NCBI GenBank assembly: GCA_963575745.1
Contig: CAUYUJ010000148.1
Span: 534,344-598,343 of the forward strand
DNA from: Prorocentrum cordatum
Taxonomy: Eukaryota; Sar; Dinophyceae; Prorocentrales; Prorocentraceae
Direction: 5' to 3'
Length of the DNA: 64,000 nt
The translations under genes and the position numbers were made by a program. Below, piece after piece: positions 20,160 through 31,195 of this stretch. How positions within the stretch are numbered: the first letter of the stretch is position 1; each line of letters opens with the position of its first letter. The notes below the pieces were generated by a model. It made no database searches and had not been told where the DNA came from. It saw nothing but the letters and a program-made list of their open reading frames with translations.

Positions 20160-20740
20160 CGAATGATAGCCAACGAATTGTTATCGTTGTTGGTGGTGTT
20201 GTCGTTGTTGGTGGTGTTGCTGTTGAATGTGAATTACCCCTCCCAGGCGCCCTCAGACGCCCTGGCGTTCTCGCCTCGGTGGCGGCTGCGTTTACATTAA
20301 AAACGAAACTCACGCTCGGGCGGTCTGGGGGAGCGCCAAAACGGGACCCCAACAACAACAACAACGATCCCGGTCGAGACGACCTCCATTTTTATTCAGG
20401 GCCTGTACTCTTGCTCGCCGCCGAAAGCAGCCGTCTCAACAAAACCAGCGCTCCCGCTCGAGACTTCCTCCCGTTTTGGCTTGGACTGGCGCGCTACTCT
20501 TTCTCTCATCGGCGCCGCCCCCAGCAACAACAACGCTCCCGCTCGGGACTTCCCCCCTGTATTACTCAAGGCGGTGCTCTTCATCGCCTCCGAATGCCGC
20601 CGTCCCAACAAAACCAACGCTCCCGCTCGAGACGTCGTTTTGTTTTACGCTGGACTAGCGCCCTACTCGATTCAGCATTGGCACCGCCCCCAGCAACAAC
20701 AGCTGCCCTGCTCGAGGCTTCCCCCTTTACTATTCAGTGT
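20160..20740. repeat. TTG tract and CTCGAGACTTCC repeats
   Basis: An interrupted GTTGTTGGTGGTG tract (20180-20225) is followed by degenerate units with CCGCTCGAGACTTCC, GCGCTACTCTTTCTCTCATC and CAACAAAACCA, resembling 15380-15660. Confidence 0.65.
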
Positions 20741-21024
20741 CAGGTCCTTGCCTCCCCCATCCACACCAAGGCAAACCTGTCGCTCGATACTTCATCATGC
20801 CTTACCCTTGGCTGGGGCTCCACTGGCGGTCTCGCATCGGCGCAGCACGGCGCGGGCATGCGTTCTCGAGGAAGGATATGCTAAAATTCCTCGGAGGAGG
20901 TGTTTGCAAGACCTCAGTGGGCGTGGGAACTGGGAATTTGAATAACGGACTCCGCTGTAGAACAATAGTCCCCCATGATGGGGATGGTTGTCAGCATGGT
21001 CGCATGCTTGGTGGAAACATCGCG

Positions 21025-21105
21025 CAGGAGGGTAAAATAATTGTGGTTGTTGTTGCTGCTGTTGAATACTCATTCCCAACAAATAATTATGGTTGATCTC
21101 CAGAA
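21025..21105 (+). repeat. TTG-core dispersed repeat, further copy
   Basis: GGTAAAATAATTGTGG leads into a TTG/CTG run, then GAATACTCATTCCCAACAAA and TAATTATGGTTG. Confidence 0.55.
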
Positions 21106-21189
21106 ACGGTTCTGGGCGCTCTCGCCTCAACGCCGGTGACATTTTCTCTGAAAACGAAGCTCCCCTCCCGGTCGAGCGTTGGCTTGACC

Positions 21190-21775
21190 CCAAAAATGGG
21201 CCCTTCGAGGCCCAGCTACGACAACAACGGCTCCCGCTCGATACTTCCTCACAGTTTACCTCGAGACACCCTGGCCAGAGAGGCCCCCGAACTCAGGAAC
21301 GGCGCTCTCGTTCGAGACTTCCTCGCAATTCAATCAAGTTCGCGGATGCCCAACCGCGACGACAAGGGCTCTTGCTCGATACTTCCTCGCGATCTACTCC
21401 GAGAGCCCCTGGCCAGAAAGAGGCCCCCGAACTCAGGAACGGCGCTCTCGCTCGAGACTTCTTCGCACTTCAATCAAAATAGTGGAGGCCCACATGCGAC
21501 GACAAGGGCTCTCGTTCGATACTTCCTCAAGATGTATTCGCAGAGGCCCTTGCCAGAGAGGCCCCCCAAATCAAGAGTGGCGCTCTCGCTCGAGACACCC
21601 TCGTCTTTCAGTCAATTCGGTGTGGGCCAAGCCGCGACGACAAGGGCTCACGTTCGTTACTTCCTCAAGCTGTGCTTCGAGAGCCCGTGGCCCAAGACTG
21701 CAATTCTGTAGCGGTGTCGGAGGCCGACCTGCGACGACAGGGGCTCCAGCTCGAAACCCTTTAGTACTCTTACAC
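21190..21775. repeat. Tandem repeat, about 130-bp CTCGAGACTTCC units
   Basis: Four to five units contain GAACTCAGGAACGGCGCTCT, CGAGACTTCCTCGCAATTCA, GCGACGACAAGGGCTC and GAGAGCCCCTGGCCAGA. The 191-codon frame here is a product of the repeat. Confidence 0.75.
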
Positions 21776-21829
21776 GACCTGGCCAGAGAGGCCCCCAAAC
21801 CACAAAAAAAACAGCACGCTGCTCATTGA

Positions 21830-23700
21830 GGCCTTCGGACACAGCCCACAAAAGGTCCAAGCGCGCCCACAGGGGCCCCAGCACGCTGCCCACTGATGCC
21901 TTCGGACACAGCCCACAAAGGTCCCGCTGCCACTGAGGCCGTAGCATGCTGCCCGCAGGCCCTCCGGCACAGCCCACAGAGGCCCCAAGCGCGCCCACAG
22001 AGGCTCCCCCGCGCTGCCCAAAGAGGCCCCAAGCACGCACAGAGAGGGCCCAGCGCGCTGCCCCCCGACACAGCCCACAGAGGCCCCAGCCCTCAGAGGC
22101 CCCAAGCGCGCCCACAGAGGCCCCAGCCCACAAAAGCCCTAAGCGCGCCCACAGAGGCGGCCGCGCGCTGCCCACTGAGGCTGTCGCCACAGCCCAGAGA
22201 GGCCCAAGCCCCCGCCCCAAGCGTGGAGGCCCTGGCGCGCTGCCCACAGAGGCCCCCCGTTCCCCCGCGGCCCCACGCGTGCCCACAGAGGCCCCGAGCG
22301 CACCCACAGAGGCCCCCGACGCGCTGCCCACTGAGGCCTCCCGTTCCACAGAGGCCCCACGAGCGCCCACACAGGCCCCGAGCGCGCCCACAGAAGCCCC
22401 CGCGCGCTGCCCACTGAGGCCCTCCGGCACAGCCCACAGAGGCTCCAAGCGCGTCCACAGAGGCCCCAGCCCGCAGAGGCCCCGAGCGCGCCCACAGAGG
22501 ACCCAGTGCGGTGCCCACTGAGGCCGCCGACACAGCCCACAGAGGCCCCGAACGTGCCCACAGAGGCCCCCGACGCGCTGCCCACTGAGGCCCCGACTAC
22601 CTACAAAGGCCCCGCACGCGCCCACAAAGGCCCCAGCCTACAGAGGCGCCAAGCGCGCCAAGACCCCCGCGCGCTGCCCACTGAGGCCCTCCAGCACAGC
22701 CCACAGAGGCTCCAAGCGCGCCCACAGAGGCCCCAGCCCACAGAGGCCCCAAGCGCGCCCTCAGAGGCCCCAAGCGCGCTCTCAGAGGCTCCAGCGCGCT
22801 ACCCACTGAGGCCCCAGCCCAGAGGCCCTAAGCCCCTCATCGTGCCCAGGGAAGCTCCAGCGCGCTGCCCACTGAGGCCCCCCGAAAACGCCCACCAAGG
22901 CCTCACGTGCGCCCACCGAAGCTCCAGCCCACAGAGTCGTCAAGCGAGCACACGGAGGCCCCCGACGCGCTGCCCACTGAGACCCCCGACACAGCCCACA
23001 CAGGCCCCAAACCCGCCCACACAGGCCTTAGCCCGCAGAGGCCCCGAGCGCGCCCACAGAGGCGCCAGCGCGCTGCCCACTGAGGCTCCCGAGGCAGCCC
23101 ACAGGAGGCCCCAGCCCACAGAGGCTCCAAGCGCGCCCACTGAGGGCCCAGCGCGCTGCCCACTGAGGACCTCCGACACAGCCCACAGAGGCCCCAAGGG
23201 CGCCCACAGAGGCCCCAGCCCGCAGAGGCCCCGAGCGCGCCCTCAGAGGCCCCCGCGCGCTGCCCACTGAGGCGCCCGAAGCCGCCCACACAGGCCTTAG
23301 CCCGCAGAGGCCCCGAGCGCGCCCACAAAGGCGCCCGCGCGCTGCACACTGAGGCTCCCGAGGCAGCCACAGAGGCCCCAACCCGCAGAGGTCTCAAGCG
23401 CGCCCGCAGAGGCCCCAGCACGCTGCCCACTGAGGCCCTCCGGCACAGCCCACAGAGGTCCCAGCGCGCCCACAGAGGCCCCAAGCGCGCCCAAAGAGGC
23501 CCCCGCGCGCTGCCCACTGAGGCCCTCCGACACAGCCCACAGAGGCCCCGAGCGCGCCCACAGAGGCCCCAGCTCGCAGACGCCCCAAGCTCGCCCACAG
23601 AGGCCCCGACGCGCTGCACACTGAGGCCCCCGACGCAGCCCACTGAGGCCCCAGCCCTCAGAGGCCCCAAGCGCACCCACAGAGGCCCCAGCCCGCAGAG
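21830..23700. repeat. Minisatellite, CCCACAGAGGCCCC units
   Basis: About 1.9 kb of irregular units of the type GCGCGCCCACAGAGGCCCC, with GCTGCCCACTGAGGC variants. Long open frames on both strands (PTEAPSAPTEAP, ASVGALGASVG) are periodic and not accepted as genes. Confidence 0.9.
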
Positions 23701-23704
23701 GCCC

Positions 23705-23970
23705 CAGGAACGGCGCTCCCGCATTAAACTTCTTCGCAACTCAATCAAGTTCGCGGATGCCCAGCCGCGACGACAAGGCTCCTGCTCGATTTCCTCGCAA
23801 TTGACTCCGGGAGGCCCTGGCCAGAGAGGTTCCCGAACTCAGGAACAGCGCTCTCGCTGGAGACCTCTTGGCAACTCAGTCAAATTAGTGGGACGGCAGC
23901 CGCGATGGCAAGGGCTCCCGCTCGATGCTTCCTCGCGATTTGCTCCGAGAGGCCCTTTCTCGTGGTCCAT
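23705..23970. repeat. CTCGAGACTTCC-type repeats
   Basis: Two units of the 21190-21775 family. Confidence 0.65.
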
Positions 23971-24049
23971 CTTTCTCTTCCCCCATCCGTCCCCCCTTCC
24001 CATGTTTTAGGGGCTGCGCTAAATGTACGTGGCAGGTAAGGAAGATATA

Positions 24050-24154
24050 CCCCCGAGGAAAATAAACCCCCGAAGTCGAGGGTTTGGGATATACGCGTTG
24101 CGTGGCACGTGATCGAACGAGAATAATCTTAAAATGATTGTTGTTGTTGTCGTC
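24050..24154 (+). repeat. TTG-tailed dispersed repeat
   Basis: GTCGAGGGTTTGGGATATACGC, ATCTTAAAATGATTG and a short TTG run match 10470-10555. Confidence 0.6.
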
Positions 24155-24445
24155 GTCCCCCGCGCGACCCACCCGCGACCCACCCCGCGCCCCACCCCGC
24201 GCCCCACCCCACGACCCACCCCGTGACCCACCCCGCGACCCACCCACGACCTAACCCGCGACCCACCCGCGACCCACCCCGCCACCCACCCGCGACCCAC
24301 CCGCGACCCACCCCGCGACCCAACCGCGACCCACACCGCGACCACCCGCGACCCACCCGCGATCCACTTGCGACCCACCCACGACCCACCCCGCGACCCA
24401 CCCGCGACCCACCCGCGACACACCCGCGACCCACCCGCGACCGAT
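24155..24445. repeat. Minisatellite, CGCGACCCACC units
   Basis: About 290 bp of 10- to 12-bp units CGCGACCCACC(C). Peptide-like frames (THPRPTRDPP) are artefacts. Confidence 0.9.
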
Positions 24446-24599
24446 CCACATTGGTTTGAAGAAAACATCGGCGCCTGCGGCGGGCTCGTTGCATAATTTG
24501 TGAAACTTTGGCGCCTGCGGCGGGCTTCTTCAGAGTCTCACAGCCTGCCGACGTTCCCACCGCCCACCCACTCTTATCCGCATCTACGGGGTGCTACAT
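24446..24599. other. Right end of the 16-kb block
   Basis: Two direct copies of GGCGCCTGCGGCGGGCT (near 24471 and 24511) are separated by GTTGCATAATTTGTGAAACT. The block ends at CGGGGTGCTACA, immediately before spacer sequence resumes. Confidence 0.5.
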
Positions 24600-24704
24600 A
24601 GACGTTTCTCCTCTGAGGCTGGACCCGCCGGGGTAGGGCTCGCGAGGGGGCCGAAAAAATCACGAGCGGCGGCGGCAGGCAACCGCCCTGCGGCCCGCGA
24701 GGGC
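24600..24704 (-). other. Truncated array spacer (right side of interruption)
   Basis: The sequence resumes with AGACGTTTCTCCTCTGAGG, the continuation of the spacer lost at 8583, and runs to the stop of copy 5. Confidence 0.75.
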
Positions 24705-25973
24705 TCAGCGGGCGAAGCCGTCCTGGCCGTCCGCCTTCATCTCGGCGCCCGCGTACACGTAGCCCGGAACGGTCGCGTAGACCACCTCGATGGGCGGCTC
24801 AACGGCGTCCGCCTTCCTCCCCAACTTCTCCAGGGCGAGCGCGGTGGACTTCGAGAAGCGCGGGTCGGCCACCTCGTCGTCGAGCAGGTCCATGATCTTG
24901 CCGAAATCCTTTCGAGCAGGGGCAGACCCTCCCTGCATTCCTAAAGACCTACCACGGAGTGATCTTAGAACTATAGAATGGTTGCAAGCGTGAACCCCAA
25001 TCCGTGAGCTAGTGCAAGGTGGATGCGCAGCCTACGCGGTGCAACGTCGTATACTCTATGCGGTGCGAGATACGTGGTACAAGATGTATGGTGAAGGCTA
25101 TCGGGCGCAAACTACATGGCGTAAACTACGTGGTGCAAAACTATGTGTTGCAAGGCACGGGATGCAACCCACGTGGTGCGATCTACGTGGTGAAAGCTAC
25201 GTGGCGTATGCTATGAGGATGAAGCCATGTGGCGCAAGCCATGTGGCGCCTACGAGGCGCCCACGGCCGCCCACCAGGGGGAACCTCGCCACACCAAGCA
25301 CGCGCACGTCGCGCCCACGAGGGGCCCACGGCCGCCCGCCAGCCGAAACCTCGAAACACCAGCCAGCGCACATGGCGCCCACGAGACTGCTCTTCGAACA
25401 AAAAGAAGTGTGCGCTTACAACATGAGACCGAGTGTCCCACACACGTATCACACTATCAGCCAGGCGTGATCTCAGGACAGATTATGCCAATCAGTAGCG
25501 TGGTTCTGATACAATTTGTTGGTGGGTCTACTACAGGCGAACCAGGACGCTTCGTCACTGCACGAGTCCTCCGTCAACACCTCCGCGCCGGCGATGGACT
25601 TCACCACCATGCCACCCGACACGCCAGCGGAGAACGCCTGGCCCTGAGGGTCCCCAGGGTACCGGGACACCGGGATCACCTCCATGGCCATCGCGCCCTT
25701 CATGCCGTTGCCCGGCTGGTAGCGCAGGATGCCGAAGGGGCGCTTCTTGTAGGTGACGGTGGGGCCCGGGCCAGTGGCGGCCGAGGCGTCGAACGCCACA
25801 TCCGCGTCCTTCGGCCCGCAGCGCTCCAGGTACTCCGCGCTCACGCGCGCGGCCACGCGCTCGCCGTGCTGGCAGCTGGGCGCGGGCGATCCCACGAAGC
25901 CGGCGCCCCTGCGGCACAGGGCCACCACCGCGGCCGCCAGCATGCACGTGAGGATGGGCCGCTGGGGCGCCAT
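24705..25973 (-). CDS. Tandem-array gene copy 5: plastid-targeted PDZ-like protein
   Basis: Exon 1 is 25973-25569, exon 2 is 24908-24705 and the intron is 660 bp. It carries Met11 like copies 3 and 4, plus Arg36His. The acceptor repeat reads AAAGGAT, so Asp136 is GAT instead of GAC and the direct repeat at the intron ends is AGGA only. The upstream region is of the long type, with a hexanucleotide tract and satellite. Confidence 0.78.
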
Positions 25974-26090
25974 GGCGGCAGAGCTCGGCGCGGGCTGAGG
26001 GGCGGGCGGTGCCTCCGGTCGTTAAAAAAGCCCAAGCCCAAAACTGAATTATCCCAGTGCGACCCTACCTAGGAGTTGGAGCATCTAGGA

Positions 26091-26275
26091 AAGCAACATC
26101 TACATCTACACCGACAGCTACAGTAACATCTACACCTGCATCTACATATACATCAACATCAACTGCGAGACTCACATCTACATCTACACCTACACCTACA
26201 CCTACATCTATATCTACATCTACACATACATCCATATATACACCTACACCTACATCTACATCTACATATATAGGT
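26091..26275. repeat. Hexanucleotide tract (TACATC/TACACC)n upstream of copy 5
   Basis: Longer than the tract by copy 1, with ACATCTACACCTACACC-type units. Confidence 0.85.
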
Positions 26276-26334
26276 TCGCATTGGTGTTGCTGTTGGCTTG
26301 CATTGCCTTTGCTTTTGTTTTTGCCTTCGCATTG

Positions 26335-26880
26335 CTATGATATGCTATACTGCGCTATGCTATGCTATGATGTGCTGTGCTGTGCTGCGCTATGCAATGC
26401 TATGATATGCTGCGCTATGGTATGCTATGATACGCTGTGCTATGCTATGATATGCTATGGTGCTGCGCTATGATATGCGATGCTGTGCTATGATTTGCTA
26501 TGCTGCGCTGTGCTATGCTAAGCTATGCTGTGGTATGCTATGCTATGCCATGCTATGCTGCGCTAAGCCATACCATGCCATGCTATGCTATGCTATGCTG
26601 CGCTATGATATGCTGCGCTATGCTATGGTATGCCATGATATGCTATGGTATGATATAGTATGCTAAGCTATGCTATGCTATGCTATGCTATGCTATGCTA
26701 TGCTAGTGCTGCGCTGCGCTAAGCTAAACTGAGCTAAGCTAACTTAAGCTATGCTAGGCTAGGCTAGCTTGAGCTAAGCTAAGCTAAGCTAATCTAGGCT
26801 AGGCTAAGCTAAGCTAAGCTGATCTAAGCTAAGCTAAGCTAGGCTAAGCTAAGATGAGATAAGCAACGTTAAGCTAAGGG
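26335..26880. repeat. Pentanucleotide satellite, third block
   Basis: ATGCT/TATGA units change to GCTAA/GCTAG near 26705. The order and orientation match the other blocks. Confidence 0.9.
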
Positions 26881-27411
26881 GACGTAACTGGGGGAACCGC
26901 GGGGCGGACACTGGGGGAACCGCCCGGGGCGCTTTCCACTGCCCGGCCCCTTCAAGCCCAGAGAGTAAGAACGCTTCTAGGCAGAGCCTAGGTAGGGAAC
27001 AAGGAAGAGGGACGCTGAAGGGGGGGGAAGGTGGAGGGCAGGGGGCAGGGAGTAGGAGGAGGGAAGAGGAGAGGGACGTGAGAGAGGAGGAGAGAGGAGG
27101 GGGAGGAGAGAGAGAGGCCCGGGTCGTGACGACCCGGGCGTTGGTTACTGACGCCGCGCGGATCGCTCAACTTTGAGCGACCGCGGCTTCCCGATGGAGC
27201 AGGGAGCTCGGTATCGGCCCACTCTGGGCCCTCGCCAGTCGTGGGTACTGACCAGAATGTCGAGGCGCATCCAGCCGTGGCGACGAGGGAAGGGTCGCGG
27301 CATCGGTAGACGTTTCTCCTCTGAGGCTGGACCCGCCGGGGTAGGGCTCGCGGGGGGCCGAAAAAAGCACGAGCGGCGGCGGCAGGCAACCGCCCTGCGG
27401 CCCGCGAGGGC
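26881..27411 (-). other. Array spacer and 3' flank of copy 6
   Basis: It is homologous to 346-846, with the paired GGGGGAACCGC motifs and the palindrome at 27117-27139. Confidence 0.7.
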
Positions 27412-28996
27412 TCAGCGGGCGAAGCCGTCCTGGCCGTCCGCCTTCATCTCGGCGCCCGCGTACACGTAGCCCGGCACGGTCGCGTAGACCACCTCGATGG
27501 GCGGCTCAACGGCGTCCGCCTTCCTCCCCAACTTCTCCAGGGCGAGCGCGGTGGACTTCGAGAAGCGCGGGTCGGCCACCTCGTCGTCGAGCAGGTCCAT
27601 GATCTTGCCGAAGTCCTTTCGAGCAGGGGCAGACCCTCCCTGCATTCCTAAAGACCTACCACGGAGTGTTCTTAGAAATGTAGAGTGGTTGCAAGCGTGA
27701 ACCCCAAGCCGTGAGCTATTTCAAGGTGGATGCGCAGCCTACGCGGTGCAATCCATGTGGTGCACTCTATGCGGTGCGAGCTACGTGGCACAAGATGTAG
27801 GCGAAGCTATGGGGCGCAAACAACATGGCGTAAACATGTGTGCAAGCTATTGTTGCAAGGACGGATGCAACCCAGTGGTGCGATCGTCGTGGTGAAAGTA
27901 CGTGGTGCATGCTATGAGGATGCCATGGGCGCAAGCTCGTCGTCGAGCAGGTCCATGATCTTGCCGAAGTCCTTTCAAGCAGGGGCAGACCCTCCCTGCA
28001 TTCCTAAAGACCTACCACGGAGTGTTCTTAGAAATGTAGAGTGGTTGCAAGCGTGAACCCCAAGCCGTGAGCTATTTCAAGGTGGATGCGCAGCCTACGC
28101 GGTGCAATCCATGTGGTGCACTCTATGCGGTGCGAGCTACGTGGCACAAGATGTATGGCGAAGGCTATGGGGCGCAAACAACATGGCGTAAACTATGTGG
28201 TGCAAGCTATGTGTTGCAAGGTACGGGATGCAACCCATGTGGTGCGATCTGTGTGGTGAAAGCTACGTGGTGCATGCTATGAGGATGAAGCCATGTGGCG
28301 CAAGCCATGTGGCGCCTACGAGGCGCCCACGGCCGCACACCAGGCGGAACCTCGCCACACCAAGCACGCGCACGTCGCGCCCACGAGGGGCCCACGGCCG
28401 CCCGCCAGCCGAAACCTCGAAACACCAGCCAGCGCACATGGCGCCCACGAGACTGCTCTTCGAACAAAAAGAGGTGTGCGCTTACAACATGGGACCGAGT
28501 GTCTCACACACGTATCACACTATCAGCCAGGCGTGATCTCAGGCAGGTTCTGATACAATTTGTTCCAGGACGCTTCGTCACTGCACGAGTCCTCCGTCAA
28601 CACCTCCGCGCCGGCGATGGACTTCACCACCATGCCGCCCGACACGCCGGCGGAGAACGCCTGGCCCTGAGGGTCCCCAGGGTACCGGGACACCGGGATC
28701 ACCTCCATGGCCATCGCGCCCTTCATGCCGTTGCCCGGCTGGTAGCGCAGGATGCCGAAGGGGCGCTTCTTGTAGGTGACGGTGGGGCCCGGGCCAGTGG
28801 CGGCCGAGGCGTCGAACGCCACATCCGCGTCCTTCGGCCCGCAGCGCTCCAGGTACTCCGCGCTCACGCGCGCGGCCACGCGCTCGCCGCGATGGCAGGC
28901 GGGCGCAGGCGAGCCCACGAAGCCGGCGCCCCTGCGGCACAGGGCCACCACCGCGGCCGCCAGCACGCACGTGAGGATGGGCCGCTGGGGCGCCAT
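27412..28996 (-). CDS. Tandem-array gene copy 6, intron disrupted
   Basis: Exon 1 is 28996-28592 (Ala33 and His35 instead of Ser and Gln) and a full exon 2 is 27615-27412. Between them lies a second, truncated exon 2 start at 27971-27938, so the intron region is doubled. Splicing to the nearer acceptor would add 19 codons and stop at 27912, giving about 154 residues and losing the tail. Splicing to the far acceptor would restore 202 residues. The join near 27937 is suspect (see the next entry), so this copy may be two fused genes or an assembly product. Confidence 0.5.
27730..27971 (-). pseudogene. Truncated exon 2 fragment at a rough join
   Basis: From 27938 to 27971 the sequence matches the first 11-12 codons of exon 2. 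Left of 27937 it switches to intron sequence without transition. The intron part at about 27795-27936 differs from every other copy by about a dozen single-base deletions, a pattern typical of uncorrected long-read sequence rather than mutation. Confidence 0.6.
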
Positions 28997-29481
28997 GGCG
29001 GCAGAGCTCGGCGCGGGCTGAGGGGCGGGCGGAGCCTCCAGTCGTTTAAAAAAGCTCAAGCCCAAAACTGAACAAGGAAGAGGGACGCTGAAGGGGGGGG
29101 GAGGTGGAGGGCAGGGGGCAGGGAGTAGGAGGAAGAGGAGAGGGACGTGAGAGAGGAGGCGAGCGGAGGGGGAGGAGAGAGAGAGGCCCGGGTCGTGACG
29201 ACCTGGGCGTTGGTTACTGACGCCGCGCGGATCGCTCAACTTTGAGCGACCGCGGCTTCCCGATGGAGCAGGGAGCTCGATATCGGCCCACTCTGGGCCC
29301 TCGCCAATCGTGGGTTCTGACCAGAATGTCGAGGCGCATCCAGCCGTGGCGACGAGGGAAGGGTCGCGGCATCGGTAGACGTTTCTCCTCTGAGGCTGGA
29401 CCCGCCGGGGTAGGGCTCGCGAGGGGGCCGAAAAAAGCACGAGCGGCGGCGGCAGGCAACCGCCCTGCGGCCCGCGAGGGC

Positions 29482-30710
29482 TCAGCGGGCGAAGCCGTCC
29501 TGGCCGTCCGCCTTCATCTCGGCGCCCGCGTACACGTAGCCCGGAACGGTCGCGTAGACCACCTCGATGGGCGGCTCAACGGCGTCCGCCTTCCTCCCCA
29601 ACTTCTCCAGGGCGAGCGCGGTGGACTTCGAGAAGCGCGGGTCGGCCACCTCGTCGTCGAGCAGGTCCATGATCTTGCCGAAGTCCTTTCAAGCAGGGGC
29701 AGACCCTCCCTGCATTCCTAAAGACCTACCACGGAGTGTTCTTAGAAATGTAGAGTGGTTGCAAGCGTGAACCCCAAGCCGTGAGCTATTTCAAGGTGGA
29801 TGCGCAGCCTACGCGGTGCAATCCATGTGGTGCACTCTATGCGGTGCGAGCTACGTGGCACAAGATGTATGGCGAAGGCTATGGGGCGCAAACAACATGG
29901 CGTAAACTATGTGGTGCAAGCTATGTGTTGCAAGGTACGGGATGCAACCCATGTGGTGCGATCTGTGTGGTGAAAGCTACGTGGTGCATGCTATGAGGAT
30001 GAAGCCATGTGGCGCAAGCCATGTGGCGCCTACGAGGCGCCCACGGCCGCACACCAGGCAGAACCTCGCCACACCAAGCACGCGCACGTCGCGCCCACGA
30101 GGGGCCCACGGCCGCCCGCCAGCCGAAACCTCGAAACACCAGCCAGCGCACATGGCGCCCACGAGACTGCTCTTCGAACAAAAAGAGGTGTGCGCTTACA
30201 ACATGGGACCGAGTGTCTCACACACGTATCACACTATCAGCCAGGCGTGATCTCAGGCAGGTTCTGATACAATTTGTTCCAGGACGCTTCGTCACTGCAC
30301 GAGTCCTCCGTCAACACCTCCGCGCCGGCGATGGACTTCACCACCATGCCGCCCGACACGCCGGCGGAGAACGCCTGGCCCTGAGGGTCCCCAGGGTACC
30401 GGGACACCGGGATCACCTCCATGGCCATCGCGCCCTTCATGCCGTTGCCCGGCTGGTAGCGCAGGATGCCGAAGGGGCGCTTCTTGTAGGTGACGGTGGG
30501 GCCCGGGCCAGTGGCGGCCGAGGCGTCGAACGCCACATCCGCGTCCTTCGGCCCGCAGCGCTCCAGGTACTCCGCGCTCACGCGCGCGGCCACGCGCTCG
30601 CCGCGATGGCAGGCGGGCGCAGGCGAGCCCACGAAGCCGGCGCCCCTGCGGCACAGGGCCACCACCGCGGCCGCCAGCACGCACGTGAGGATGGGCCGCT
30701 GGGGCGCCAT
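29482..30710 (-). CDS. Tandem-array gene copy 7: plastid-targeted PDZ-like protein
   Basis: Exon 1 is 30710-30306, exon 2 is 29685-29482 and the intron is 620 bp. The protein carries Ala33 and His35, like copies 6 and 8. The acceptor context is TTGAAAG|GAC. Confidence 0.78.
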
Positions 30711-31195
30711 GGCGGCAGAGCTCGGCGCGGGCTGAGGGGCGGGCGGAGCCTCCAGTCGTTTAAAAAAGCTCAAGCCCAAAACTGAACAAGGAAGAGGGAC
30801 GCTGAAGGGGGGGGGAGGTGGAGGGCAGGGGGCAGGGAGTAGGAGGAAGAGGAGAGGGACGTGAGAGAGGAGGCGAGCGGAGGGGGAGGAGAGAGAGAGG
30901 CCCGGGTCGTGACGACCTGGGCGTTGGTTACTGACGCCGCGCGGATCGCTCAACTTTGAGCGACCGCGGCTTCCCGATGGAGCAGGGAGCTCGATATCGG
31001 CCCACTCTGGGCCCTCGCCAATCGTGGGTTCTGACCAGAATGTCGAGGCGCATCCAGCCGTGGCGACGAGGGAAGGGTCGCGGCATCGGTAGACGTTTCT
31101 CCTCTGAGGCTGGACCCGCCGGGGTAGGGCTCGCGAGGGGGCCGAAAAAAGCACGAGCGGCGGCGGCAGGCAACCGCCCTGCGGCCCGCGAGGGC

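Larger units (their letters stand above)
8584..24599. other. 16-kb repeat-rich block interrupting the gene array
   Basis: The block separates two halves of a single spacer with almost no loss of spacer bases. It contains no array gene and consists of minisatellites, pyrimidine tracts, dispersed repeats and one unknown ORF. No terminal inverted repeat or clear target-site duplication was found at its edges. It could be a large insertion, a rearrangement or an assembly join. Confidence 0.6.

Noticed and set aside
21896-23748. Several 170-280 codon frames on both strands
   Set aside because: They are products of the CCCACAGAGGCCCC repeat, with no non-periodic sequence.
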